Source: Mesotaenium endlicherianum (taxonomy: Eukaryota > Streptophyta > Zygnematophyceae > Zygnematales > Mesotaeniaceae). Taken from it: 38,648 nt of DNA. The notes beneath the pieces are model-generated. The model was not told the origin of the DNA. It made no database searches and worked only from the letters and a program-made list of their open reading frames with translations. This document shows, one piece after another, positions 1 to 11,421 of this stretch. Each line of letters starts with the position of its first letter. Positions within the stretch are counted from its first letter, which is position 1. Both the position numbers and the translations under genes were made by a program. The stretch covers positions 321,328 through 359,975 of the forward strand of contig WELA01002665.1 in NCBI GenBank assembly GCA_009602735.1. Direction: 5' to 3'.

Positions 1-314
1 AGGGAGCGGTGTGCCCCCCCCCCCTCTCTTGAGTTTTTTGAGTTTTCTGTGTTTCGTTGTCCTTGTGTGCGCTACCCACCAATGGGCATGGTCTTATGAG
101 TACTTGCGGCAGCAGCAGCCGCAGCAAGCAAGCAGTAGCGCGCCCCCCCGCCTCTGTCTCTTATTTCCTTGTTTGTTTCTCTCACCCTCTCCTCGTCCCG
201 CGCGTCGCAGGTCATCAAACCCTAGCTTGTTGCGGGACCCCAGTTTCTGACAGACAAATTCTTGTTCAGAAAATTTGCGTCTGCGGTCTAGTCCGGACGA
301 GCCTTGTCAAGTGC

Positions 315-410
315 GGTCAAGCTTGGTCAAACGAGGTCCACAAAGGTCAATGATGGTCCACCAAGGTCAATGAGGGTCCACCAAGGTCAACGACAGTCCA
401 CCAAGGTCAA
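315..410. repeat. 20-bp minisatellite carrying a GGTCAA ladder
   Basis: From 335 to 410 a 20-base unit (GGTCCACCAAGGTCAATGAT and variants) is repeated almost four times. GGTCAA occurs at 315, 325, 345, 365, 385 and 405, that is every 20 bases after a first 10-base step. On the minus strand each is TTGACC, which matches the W-box core (TTGAC followed by C or T) bound by plant WRKY factors. The block lies upstream of the first recognisable lipase exon, so it is probably intronic or 5' flanking. The repeat is seen directly; a regulatory role is inference. Confidence 0.75.
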
Positions 411-589
411 GCTGTAGCTCGGAAACTGTTCAAACCAGAGTCGAATGAGGCCTGCATGAATGCTAGGAAGAGCACGAGTGGTCTTGTGGAGCGTCGCAGA
501 AGACATAAAAGAGAGAGGATCGTAAGAGAGAGGCAACATGAAAAAGGGGGAAGGGATCCGAAGAGAGAGGCATCATGTAAAAGGAGAGC

Positions 590-895
590 CTTACCGCTAG
601 GCGGCTTCCTCGGTACAATGACTCGCCGACTCCCGCATGACTTTCTGCGCGACTCCCTCTCTATGACGACACGTGTGGCTTTCCTCTGACCCGTATGTTT
701 TCCCCACTCCCCATCCTTGCCTGCCTCTCTTCAATGAAACCTGTGGCTTCCCCCTAACTCGCGCGGCCCCCTCTATATAATGACACATGTGGGGTCGTCC
801 TCACTCATGCAACTCCTCCCTCTCCGTGGTGGCACATGTGGCTCCCCCCCCCCGACTCACGTGGCCCCTCTGTATGTCGATACGTGGCGCCTGGC
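590..895. repeat. Degenerate tandem repeat with ACACRTGTGG motifs
   Basis: Short degenerate units of roughly 50 to 60 bases recur here. Each has a CT-rich stretch, an ATGAcrcac-like start and a GTGGCTtcccc-like continuation (near 662, 733, 780, 829 and 870). Some contain E-box or G-box-like cores (CACGTG, CACATGTG). The block ends at the splice acceptor before the lipase exon at 901. No exon with a GHSxG serine motif is visible in 1-900. Confidence 0.4.
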
Positions 896-900
896 TGCAG

Positions 901-1801
901 GGGAACCTTGTGGGAATGGCCGGCATCACAAACCCGGCCATCGCGCCGCTCGTTGCCTCAGCCACCCTCATCGCGCCAGCTGTCTTCCTGAACCGCGTGG
1001 GCTCTGCCCTGCTCGCCATGTGGAGCTACATCACCGGCCCCGCCATCGACTCGGTACGTCTCCCCCGCAGCGTGCTTCGCGTTGCCACCTGGCAGCGGCC
1101 CCGCTCGGAAGCTGCCACCACCTGGCAACGACCCACCTGGCAGCAACTTCTCAAATTTTAAACCAAAGTCTGCGTATCTTTTTCGACACCGACGTTGTCC
1201 ACACGTGTGCCGGACGCGAGTGCTGCTACACGCAAGCATCAACTGGCACCGTCGCGCACCTCGCTACTTTGCTTCCGAAAATAGCCAGTCTTGCAACATC
1301 CTGCCAGCCAACCGCCAGCTGGCGGTGACAGACTACCTTCCGGCCCGATCTTGTCTGCAGCTTCTTCGGGGTTGGGGTTCTGGGCAGGTTCAGTGATTAG
1401 GTAACGTTTGTGAAGTTGCGGTCGAGCAGGAGCTGGCACCTTTCGCTTACCGCCATTCTCTGCGTGCTATGTCATCCCCTTGTGTCGCCCCTATCAAAAG
1501 ACTAATTGCAATGAAAAAGGAAGATATCAAAATATGTATGCATATGTATATGTATGTATATGTACATAGACGAGTGGCATCACCTGCTGCGAGATGTTTG
1601 GGTGACGATGTTTGCTCGCTGAGCTGACCACACGCGTCATCTCTTTTCCTCACCACGCTATTACGACTCAGCACGAGAGCAGCACGGGGGTGCTGCGCGG
1701 GTGGTGCTTTGGGTGGGGGGGGCAGGTACTAGTGAATGCAGACTTCAACAACGGCAAGTTCGACTACTATCTGTATGACATTCTTGCCTCTTGTCTCTCT
1801 T

Positions 1802-1847
<46 letters not shown>

Positions 1848-4800
1848 GCCTTCTTCCTTCCTCTCCGCAAGAGGCTTATTTTCCTAGCAGAGCCCAAATG
1901 GCCGCTTGTTTGGTGACAGTTTTGATTCTTTCCTCTTGTTTGTTGCTTTTGCTTCCTCCGCTTTTGTAATCTGTCCGCTTCTCTTGTTTGGCTGATGACA
2001 GTGTTGTTTGCTCCGCATTTTTTCGCCAAGTCGTCGCTGCACTCTCTTTGTAAGAAGCGTACATGAATTGATGAATACTTTTGGTATGCTCCATTTTAAA
2101 CCCATATACACGGGTGAGTAAAAGCAAATACGGCTATACATTTGGGTCTTGGGATACACCCGTTCCCTTTTGCAGCATACAAGATATGTGCGTGTGCGTG
2201 TGTATGTGTTTGTGTGTGCGTGTGTGTACGTGCGCGCGTGTATGTGTGCGTGTGTGTGAATGAATAAAACGCCATTGGTCACGTGGCCTTACGTACATAC
2301 TCTGATTACTGTTTCTGCAAACTTTCATGTGCAGCGAGGGGGGGATCATCATAAACCGAACGGACAACTCTGCCAACTTCAGCAGCTCCATCTTTGGTGA
2401 GTAGATGGGATGTATATTTTCTGATGTACTAAAGGATATGTATGTACATTCTTCATCATATGGTTTAAAATACATCCACATACCACATGTCTATCATTGG
2501 TGAGGAAAAAAGATACACACTAACGGATGAGTCTACATGAATGTGTGCATTCACAAACATGCATGTGTGGTGAGTAGATGTTATACACTTGAATAGATAA
2601 TCATATACACGCTAATGTAGATGCGCACATGCATGTGTACACGCGCACACTCTCGCGCACATGCGCATGCACACACGCCCACGCACACATGCGCACGCAC
2701 ACCCGTACGCTCATGTACACACGCGCGCACGCTCAGGCATGTACACAGATGAACACACACACACACACACACACACTCACACGCATTGCACACAAATGTA
2801 CGCATGCACACACACGTACCACTCTTTAGCTTTCCTTCCCCGCTCATGTTCCTCGCTCGCCTCCAAGTCTGCCAGGTGGCCACCCACATAGCGCCACCTG
2901 GCCTCATCCTTGCCTCTTGCGCCCCACCCTTCTTCCCCCCCCTCTGGTACCCTCCTCTCTCTGTCTGTTGCAGGCCGCACACAAAGGAGAAATATGTCCC
3001 TTCACTGAGTGAGTTATATCCTACGCACGCACGTGCGCACATACACAAATACACACACACACACACACCTATGCACACACACACACACACGCACACACAT
3101 GCACACACGCGCACACACGCGCACACACGCGCACACACGCGTATACACTCCACACACGCGTGCATACAGATAGTTGCATGCAAAACCAAGTTGACATTGT
3201 GGGTGCGGGGGGGCTGGCGCATGCGCGCAGGAACACCCTGCTGCACGCCCAACAGGGACTTTGCAAACCTGTACCTGGAGACCAACGGGTGGGACGGCGT
3301 CACGGCGTATCGTAACCTGCAGCACGTGCAGCAAGGTGAACGCGACTTCTTCTCATCACGTGCCACACCTGGGGTGTCTACGTATTTGATACACTCAATG
3401 TGTTGGTACGTATATTTGATGTACTCAATATATACGCTGTCTCCGGGAAGTGACCGAGGCGACTGCGTCTCTCGCCTTCTCGTTGAGAGAGCTTGGCATG
3501 GACATCCCTTGTGGGGGGAGATGCACCTCATCCCGATGCGTATATGATACATCTAACAACTTGTTTGATATTAAATTGTGTTCGATGTGTTTGACGCCTG
3601 ACGTAAATATATCTTTAAAAAGACACGAAAATAATAATTAGAAATAAGAAAGTTCATGACTTCATTGGGCGGCTGGCAGTCATAACGGGCGGCGAGCTTC
3701 GGCAGTTTGACTTCGGCAGCCGCGCCACGAACCGCCAGCTGTACGGCTCCACGGGGGCGCCTTACTTCCGCCTCCAGAACATTCCCCCGGAATTTCCCAT
3801 CCTTTTCATCCACGGTGGCGCGGTGAGAGATTGCCAGAGACTGCCACCTCACCCTTTCCCTGACGCCACCTGCCACCTCACCCTTTCCCTGACGCCACCT
3901 GCCACCTCACCCTTGTCCTGATGCCACCTCACTGACCTCTCATCCCGGTGCCACCTCGCCCTCGTCACGACTCCTAACCCGATTCCAAGCCTGATTCCAA
4001 ACCTGGTCCTGACCCCCATCCTGACTCTTGTCCTTGTCCTGGTCCTCCTCGTCCAGCTGTCATCTCGCCATACGGCGCAGTCTTTCGCCTCCTGTCAGAT
4101 GTTCCTCTAGCCTCAAGGTTTAGGGTTTTTGTCGCTCTGAACACCCATTTCCTCTTCTTCATTCTTTGCGCCTGTCTTTTCTCGCGTGCGTGCGTCCGCG
4201 TGCCTGAGTGCGTGCGTGCGTGCGTGCGTGCGTGCGCTCGTGTTTTGACCACGAGGGTGCGCGTGTAAACAGGTCCACCCGGCCTGCACGTGGAACACGT
4301 TCCTGACCACGCTCAGAGTGGCAGCGTAAAGAATGCTGCATGTGACGTGGTTGGTCAAACGTCGCAGAACGCGAGAAAGGGGAGAGCGCTGAATGTAACA
4401 GAGTGAAGATTTGACACCTGTGGCTCGCAGGTTGCCCTCGCACATTGCATGCGTCCATTCCCCTTGCTAGCTTGCGCTTCCGCTTACGTGCGTGTGCTAT
4501 TGTGTGTGTGCGCGCCTGCGTGTGCCGGAGCACGTGCACGCGCGCGAGTTCAAGCAGGCTGCATGCGTGGGCAAAGCAAAGATGCTGACTGCAATAGAAA
4601 GAAGAATGGTTGCCCGTAACTATCCGTTCCCCCAAGTGTTCTTTGCCTGGATCTATTCTCCTTGCTTGCTTGCGCTTGCGTACGTGTGCGTGCGCGTGCA
4701 CGCGCGTGTGCGTGTGCGTGTGCGTGTGCGTGTGCTTGAGCGTGTGTGCACAAGCGTCTCTGTGTGCTTGCGCGTGTGCAAGTATTTCTGAGCGTGTGTC

Positions 4801-6045
4801 TCAGTGTGTGTCTGCGTCTGTGCCTGCGTGTGCATGCACGTGCATGTGCGTGTCTGCATGCGCGAGTGCGCATGCGCGTGTGCAAACAGGACACCGCACA
4901 GCCAGATCTAGAATTACACACACGTACACGGTCCGCTCCCCCTCGTGCTCATCCCCTGTGTCTGTTCTCCCTCGCCCGCGTGCGCTCGCACATTTGCATG
5001 TGCAAAAGAGCAGGACCGCATGGCCAACGTGCAGAACGTGGGGGTGCTGCGCGCGCATCTCAAGGGAAACCCCCTCCACCTCCTCCTCCCCGACTACTCG
5101 CACTTCGACCTCATCTACTCGCGCTCTGTCGGCGACGACGTCTTTGGGCCCGTGCTGGTTTTCCTCGACCGCCAGCTCAGCGCCGCCACGTCCGCAACCC
5201 CGGACGTCGCTTACACGTCGGCGACGGCGGTCCCTACGCCCGTGGAGTACTGGCCGGCTACGACGACAACAGCGGCGCCGGCGGCGACGGCAGCCGCTGC
5301 CCAAGACGGGCCTGCGGCCGACGCAGCTTCGGATCAGGCTCCCGCAGCTTCGGCTCCGGCTCCAGGTTCGGATCTGGCATCGGTTTCAGGCTTGGCTGCG
5401 GGCTCGGCTCCAATTTCGGCCCCAGGCTCGGATTTAGCAGATTCAGCGGCGGGTTCGGCTCCAGCTTTTGATCGGCTTCCATCGCCATCGGCTCCAGCAC
5501 AAGCGTCGGCGGTGCCTCCCGGGTTTGCTGCTTCTCAGAACCCCACCCTAGGTGCAGCCGGCCAGAGAGGGCTATCTCCAAACGCTGCTGGAGAGACAGA
5601 TGGGGGCGGGGGCAACGGTGGAGGTACAGATGCGGGGGCTGCGGGGAATGGGGGCGCTTCCGGGGGTGGGGGGGGTGAGGGTGTGAATGGGGAGGAGGAC
5701 ACGACTGGGGAAGCGATTGTGGTCCCGGAGTACCCCCCTGCGCTGACGCTCACGAGCTTGCCAGCTGTCGCTGTGAACGAGACCGTCGGGGGAGGTGCCG
5801 CGAGCCCGCCAGCTGTCGCTGTCAACGGGACAGGGGGAGGGGGATCTACGGGAGAGTTGCTGTCGCAGCCGGGAGGCGGCAGGGGGGGGACCGGCCGCAC
5901 AGCTGGCGCGAGGGAGGGAGCTGCGTCCGTCCCTAGCTCGTCCGGGACACCTGGCAGTCTGAGAGGCTCGCCAAGTGTGCAGGCGCAGGGGGTTCAGGCA
6001 CCAGCACCTGCACGCGCGCGCGCACCCCCGCGCATATTGACTTGA
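901..6045 (+). CDS. Acid-lipase-type triacylglycerol/steryl ester lipase, 3' part (six exons)
   Basis: Exons 901-1053, 1726-1772, 2335-2396, 3231-3335, 3653-3822 and 5014-6045 join in one frame (intron phases 0, 2, 1, 1, 0) with GT-AG ends, giving 522 residues. The product resembles the lysosomal/gastric acid lipase family (alpha/beta hydrolase, ester hydrolysis). Visible family landmarks are an AITNPxxA-like helix after the nucleophile elbow (GNLVGMAGITNPAIA), a Cys-Cys motif (FGTPCC), RNLQH, RQFDFGS, and HGGA joined across the last intron to D, the catalytic Asp of the GGxD motif. DYSHFDLI carries the catalytic His. The GHSxG serine must lie in an upstream exon left of the window, probably just before the first GNL. 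The second exon is short and its acceptor follows a G-run, so it is the least certain. The catalytic fold ends near FLDRQLSA. After that come about 280 residues of Ala/Gly/Pro/Ser/Thr-rich low-complexity tail, unusual for the family. Subcellular site cannot be judged without the N-terminus. Confidence 0.8.
1805..1844. repeat. (CT)20 microsatellite
   Basis: Forty bases of uninterrupted CT in the second visible lipase intron, just after the short exon 1726-1772. It makes a long pyrimidine tract on the coding strand. Confidence 0.95.
2183..2259. repeat. TG/CG-rich microsatellite
   Basis: Imperfect GTGTGC/GTGTGT tract in the lipase intron before exon 2335-2396, alternating purine and pyrimidine almost throughout. 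Confidence 0.9.
2623..2818. repeat. CA/CG-rich microsatellite
   Basis: Imperfect CACACG tract with a pure (CA) core near 2755-2775, in the lipase intron 2397-3230. It produces long spurious open frames of Cys/Val/Arg or Thr/His on both strands. Confidence 0.9.
3024..3170. repeat. CA/CG-rich microsatellite
   Basis: Second CACACG tract of the same intron (2397-3230), with a regular CACACGCG sub-repeat near 3108-3140. It ends about 60 bases before the acceptor of exon 3231-3335. Confidence 0.9.
3842..3928. repeat. 29-bp tandem repeat, three copies
   Basis: A 29-base unit beginning TGCCACCTCACCC starts at 3842, 3871 and 3900. The first two copies are identical and the third diverges. It lies at the 5' end of the last lipase intron (3823-5013). 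There are no spacers, so it is not a CRISPR array. Confidence 0.9.
4187..4240. repeat. (CGTG)n microsatellite
   Basis: Tandem GCGT units in the last lipase intron. Confidence 0.85.
4480..4890. repeat. TG/CG-rich microsatellite block
   Basis: Two TG/CG-alternating tracts (about 4480-4545 and 4676-4890) with a GTGTGC core near 4690-4735, all within the last lipase intron. Confidence 0.85.
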
Positions 6046-9000
6046 TTGCAATTTGCAAATCGCCTGCAGCACTCTATGAGGCTGCTGCTGCTGCATGCTT
6101 TCGATTCTGCAGCTATTGCTGCAGCTGCTTCAGCCTTCATGCAGCGTCCCATCGAAGTGCCAGGGGGGAACTGAGAGGATGTAGCGCGACACTTGGTGAG
6201 CAGCAGATGACTTCAAGATGGCTGGATGGATGGATAGGATGCATGGATGATGGGTGGACGTGAGAGCCGCTTCACTAGCTTAGGGCTTTGGCCTTGTTGG
6301 CATGGATGCCACACTTGGTATTTTTGACATTTCTTGGTATATCCAATATTCATGTGTACTCCGCTGGCTATTGACAGATCAGAGATATTAGTAGATTGAA
6401 AGGGGTTATACAGTTTCGACTTTTCTCCCTGACTGAACTGGCATGTGGAAGTGCCCCTAGTTTGTGGTGGAAGTTCTGGTGCTCAAGCCTTGATTGTGAG
6501 ATGTAGACCTCATGTCACGCACTAAGAGGTGTGCTAGAGGATCACTGCGATTGGTTTTTTATTCAGGTTTGGACTTTGGCTAGCACATTCATTTTCTAAG
6601 CACTTCTTGCTCCGGGCTCACATGCCTGACGAGCTCACATGCCTGACGAGTAATATAAGTACATTTGCATACATTGCACCACTGATTTATAACCATTTTG
6701 CTATCGCGATATGCTTGTGCATATCACTATTCCATATGTTCAGTGGGAGAGAAATGCTGGAGCATGATGGTCCGTTGATTGGTTGTTGATATCTTCAATT
6801 GTCAAGTATGTACATTCTTTCCTTTTCTTCAAATAATGATCCACAAAATCACCGACAGAAACTTCTGCAGTTTCTTTGTTTTAATTGTTGACAATAATAT
6901 TAGCCACTCGAACGAAGTTGAATGCAAAAAATGAACGTAAGAATTCCAAGATTTTTCCATAGAAAGGAAAGTATGAGCTAACAAACACTACTGTAGCATA
7001 CAAAAGGCAATCACGCATGAGATGAACCAAATAAGGACACCAATCCAAAAGTTGTGGAGGTTGTGGTCCAGCAATTTGACCACATGCTTCAAGAGTCAAA
7101 TGTCACTTGAGTGGTCACGAGAGCATTGTCACAAACGCATGAGTTGGCTGTTACTAATAGGAGCAATTTTGTATGGGTCAATATAATACAAACAATTTGA
7201 GGTCGCTGCACTAGCCCAGGTATCTCTTTAAGCAAGTATATGGTTGGAGGGACAAAGAAGGGGTCCCACTCCTAACCAGGAATATTGCTAAGCAGCCATA
7301 ATATCAACATGTGTATGATCTGCCATATCTACAGCCAATGATAAGTTTCATCTAGTCTTTGTGCTTCAGCTAAGCCTTCAATGTCGGCAGTATTCTACCT
7401 AAACTATCTTGTCCTATGTTCGGATCCCTATTTGTCTGAGTGAAGCGAACTGAAAAAAACAGGTGCCCTGTTAATCAACTGCAAGAGCTGTCACAACATG
7501 GGCTGTGCCAACAGTTCCTTGTAGCAACTGGGTAACTACTGTACCTAATCTCAACGACGTCACTTACTATCTTTGAATGTAACAGCAAATTTAAGACTGC
7601 CACCAGTTCAGCTTCCTTTTTGAGCTCTGCGTGAGCATGTATTGACGACTTCCTTCCTCAATTCAGCATGTCTAATGACATGACTCCAAGGATGCTGCAG
7701 TCGTCATTGTATATGACTACCTTGAACCTCCTCCCACATGAACGACTTCCACTTCTGCTGTACAATGAATGAGAAGGGTCCATCATGTTGATGACTGGAC
7801 CATAGCCGTCATATACCTTGCAGGGGAGAGCACCTCCCGCCGCTACATTTAGTACGACCTGACATGGAAGCTTCCAGCTTCAATTCCTGACGCAGGAAAG
7901 TTCCGCAGCTAGGTAGTGCCCCTAAGTCTAGCAGAAAACAAGGTCATTCACCACAACTGGCACTCCACTCAAAGCCCTTGCAAGGCCAACTACGTTTGAT
8001 GATCTCCTTCTAAGCTGCAGAGGCTCTCCGGGTTCCTGGTACACAACGAATTGGTCCTCTTTCACTTTGTTGACAGTGACAGGAGGCTTTGAAAATATTC
8101 TTTCTGAAACGACAGAGCCTGCTGTCATTACTGCTAAGACCACAATGAATACTCCTCTCAGACTGGCAACTACAGACTGCCAGAGAGCAGCCTGTAAGGT
8201 AGCTCTGTAGCTCACTGGGTCAACTTGCACAAGCTCACCAGAACTTGTCATATCCGGAAGGAGACGAATAGAAGTAAATCCAAGCACTACGGAAGTCAAG
8301 TCAAGACAAATCTCCTTCTTCCGATTAGTTGCCAGAAAAAGTTATGGATAGGTGAGGAAAGATGAAGAGCAGTAGCCTTCCAGTTCTTCGTGAAGCTATG
8401 AGACCTTTCGATGAAGTGAAACTGACTTCTATAACCTCTAGTCAGTCACCATGCACCAATATGGCAATGGATGCGTGAAGCTGGCGCGGGTTCTCTTGGC
8501 ATGTCATGGACCCCAGGACCTAGGTGTGAGTTTACCAGAGCCAGCTGCCGTGAGCTGCCAGAGCTACTCACTGCAACTCGCTTTAAAATGGTCCCCGCTC
8601 CATATTGATGTGAAGTCGTGTCAGTCCAGGAATATCTAAAATGAACGGTGTCGTTTGGTAGTCCTTCAATACTGCCCCTTTAATTGACACGTACACAGAG
8701 TGGCGTCAGTGCTGCTTGCATTTTTTTGCCAAGTCCGGCTGAAGCTGGCTGAATGCTGTCGTAAGCTGCACGCTGTGCTGTACGTGCTTTGTACGACAGT
8801 GTCTGTTGTTGACACTCGAAATTGACTGTAGACTGCTGTAGACTTGCGTTCACGGATTCATAAATTTTAGGCTGTCGCGGTGCCGAGCTGCGCCTAGCGC
8901 TTGTTGTCTCACGAGTCACAGGTACATTTCCCCTGGACCACGAATATTGATGAATATATAGATGTGGAATAGTTTGTTAATTTTACGAAGAATAGTAGGG

Positions 9001-9816
9001 AAACTTGTGAAAACAATTAGGAATGACCGACCGAAGACTCCTGCAAGTCGCGACGACCTGCGACCTGCAGAGTTCGATAGTGGAATTGGTGTGACTACAG
9101 GTGATCGGAAGCTTGACCATGAAGACTACATCTTCGTACTACTTTCTTTGCTGTACTAGCTCTAGGATTGCCCAGTATAGCTGCTTTGCTGCCATTTGGC
9201 AATATCTCTTGACATATATATTTTGACGGTTAAGATGGCTCTGATAAATTCAGCAGAATCGGCACTTCTCATCGCACAAGCGTGCTTCCCGTTCACGACA
9301 GTGACTGACAGTCACCGTTAGTGATGCATCCTTTTTATGGCACCCGAGGCAACACGCCGACCAAACTGGAGTGAGCTCCCTACATCTGGTACAGAAGTTG
9401 ACGTGAGTGCTTTGAAAGATGTCCGATCGCCGATCGAGACTGCTTGTAGTGGCTTGTAGGTGCTTGTAGGTGTTCGATGGCGTAGTCCATATTGACCAAG
9501 GTGCTTTCCGCCAGCTGGTCCACATGACTCTGTTTGACTCGTGTGGGCTCCTGTCGCTAGTGATGGTTGCTGACAAAAGTCAACATAAAGCTCCCACCGG
9601 AGTGCCAGGATCCTGACTTCAATCTTTAAGACATTCAAATTGAGGATTACAAGAGCTAGAGGGGTGGTACTGAAGGTTACCTGCAAATCCAGCTCAAATT
9701 GCTCCATGCAACAGTCTAAGTATAGAGGTTCTCCTGACCCTTGAGTTCTTTGTAAGCAGAAAATTGTCGCAAAATCTGTGGCTCTTGGTTGTCAAACGAA
9801 GAAGGATTCCTCCAGA
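6046..9816. other. Intergenic region, no recognisable gene
   Basis: AT-richer DNA between the lipase stop codon and the dehydrogenase start. It should hold the lipase 3' end and the dehydrogenase promoter, but I see no convincing AATAAA close to 6045 and no clear TATA box. Apart from one uncertain minus-strand frame (7928-8299), I see no coding signal, RNA gene or transposon end. Confidence 0.6.
7928..8299 (-). CDS. Uncertain hypothetical ORF (123 aa)
   Basis: I do not recognise this frame. It runs from ATG to TAG, has a mixed amino-acid composition rather than repeat-derived bias, and contains one hydrophobic stretch (GVFIVVLAVMTAGSVV, about residues 50 to 65) that could be a membrane segment. 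It is followed by a charged part (NKVKEDQFVVYQEPGEPLQLRRR). No intron sites, poly(A) signal or homologue can be proposed from sequence alone. It could be a chance ORF, one exon of an unseen gene or a transposon relic. Confidence 0.2.
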   Translation of the reverse strand: MTSVVLGFTSIRLLPDMTSSGELVQVDPVSYRATLQAALWQSVVASLRGVFIVVLAVMTAGSVVSERIFSKPPVTVNKVKEDQFVVYQEPGEPLQLRRRSSNVVGLARALSGVPVVVNDLVFC

Positions 9817-11374
9817 ATGGGAGATATCTCGTTGGTTGGAAAATACGAGGACTTGAAAGGCAAGCGGGTCTTAGTAACAGGTACATCACATTGATTAAAG
9901 GAAAAGCTGTGAATTGTGATATTCATGAGCGTTCATCTCTACTCTGCACGTACTCTATCTCGTATGTATCACCAACGCAGCTTCAGGAATGTGTATACAT
10001 GGAAATGTTGGAGTTGTTGAGGGTATTCTTGTATCAACACCTCGTATTATGAGACTCTGTGACTTGATGTTCGAACATTTTGCGAGCATTCCCCACTCAT
10101 AGGGCATGTTATTGGCTATGCCAATAGTCAATTGGTGATGCTTACAAGGGGGAACCAGGCTTGGGAGTATGTTCGTGCAGCATCGGGAGTAGAAGACGGA
10201 GGGAAATAATTACATGATAGGGTGACAATGGCTCTGTTCATACGTTCTCACAATGCGTGGATGCTCGGACACAAGCTGGTCATCCCCTCTCCTGATTTCG
10301 ATTTCTCACTCCTTGCAGAGTTTGAAACTGACATCCGTCTATAAAACCTGATGCTGATATACGTGAGATGTGTTTGACGTCTTTTGAGGCACCCCACTCC
10401 CCAGCTTGCATTTCCGGGGAGACCTCCACAGGGAGATCTCTAACAAAGAAGAAAACAAGACCAAGAAGAAAAAAGAAGAAAAAAGAAAGAGAGGGGCCCT
10501 GTGCAGCTTAGGAGTTCACGCCAACAGTTCCTAGATTCCACTATCCAATTTCCGTGAAGAAATCATGACCATGTATCGTTGTAATTGTTTTCTCTATCTT
10601 CTAAACAACATTTGCTTGATCTGATTACAAGATGCATCGGTGTTTGTGACCTGCTGCCATTCCCACACAATGCAAGCATTGGCTAGAAAATGTTGACTGG
10701 ACAGTGGACCAAACAGTTGACTGTTCAGTTGACTGAACAGTTGCTTTTGCAAATGATGGGGGAACTGCACCTACTACTTTGTAGGCAGGCATAAACTGAT
10801 TAAAGCACGTGGTATAGAATATTGCACGATCTTCTGGTAGTGATTTGTGACACTCTCAGTGCATGCCATATGTGCATGCCTTTCAACTGCATTTCTGAAT
10901 AATAATTAAGGATTTATATGCAATGCTAATATTATGTGTAATGACACATGTGAAAAGTGACGTCTGCATGTGCTGATGCCCGCATGCCTCATGTGCCTGA
11001 TGATGATAGTGGTGGTGGCATGCCTGCAGGAGCCTCCGGTGGCATTGGCAGGGCGGCAGCTCTAGGGTTTGGTGCGAATGGCGCGCATGTTGTTATCCTT
11101 GGGAGGAGCGCTGAGAGGCTGCAGGTGATTCATGCTCTCCATGCTTTACATAGGGACCACTTAGGTACAGATGTTTGTTCAGTAGTGGTGGTTGTGAAAA
11201 GCTCAATCCTTAATTGACTTCTGCACTTCCTTGCCCTCATAGCAATATTCTTTTTCTATGTGTGTTGACTCCTGCAAGTTTGATGGTCAGTGATATCGGC
11301 TCAGGTGTTGTTTGAAAGATTGACCACTTCACGCGCTCACTTGCACGCGCGCGCACCCACGTCCGCACGCACGG

Positions 11375-11421
<47 letters not shown>

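Noticed and set aside
780..1328. 182-aa plus-strand ORF over the first lipase exon
   Set aside because: It is out of frame with the lipase exon, composition is repeat-like and there are no motifs; it is a shadow frame.
1672..1725. Longer version of the second lipase exon starting at 1672
   Set aside because: It is also in phase, but adds 18 residues with no family counterpart; the shorter exon from 1726 fits the spacing better. Not fully excluded.
2260..2275. AATAAA at about 2264 as a polyadenylation signal
   Set aside because: It lies inside a lipase intron between well-supported exons.
2970..3009. Possible small lipase exon PHTKEKYVPSL between acceptor-like and donor-like sites
   Set aside because: With the incoming phase it runs into a stop, while joining 2396 directly to 3231 keeps the frame and restores the family FGTPCC pattern.
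2581..3552. Long ORFs on both strands (323 and 253 aa) with Cys/Val or Thr/His runs
   Set aside because: They are produced by CA/TG microsatellites in a lipase intron; the real exon here is 3231-3335.
3842..3928. Regular 29-bp repeats as a CRISPR array
   Set aside because: Units are directly adjacent without spacers and lie in a eukaryotic intron.
4746..5471. FGSG-repeat ORF overlapping the lipase tail
   Set aside because: Alternative frame of the same GC-rich repeat; the lipase frame has the DYSHFD motif and the correct splice phase.
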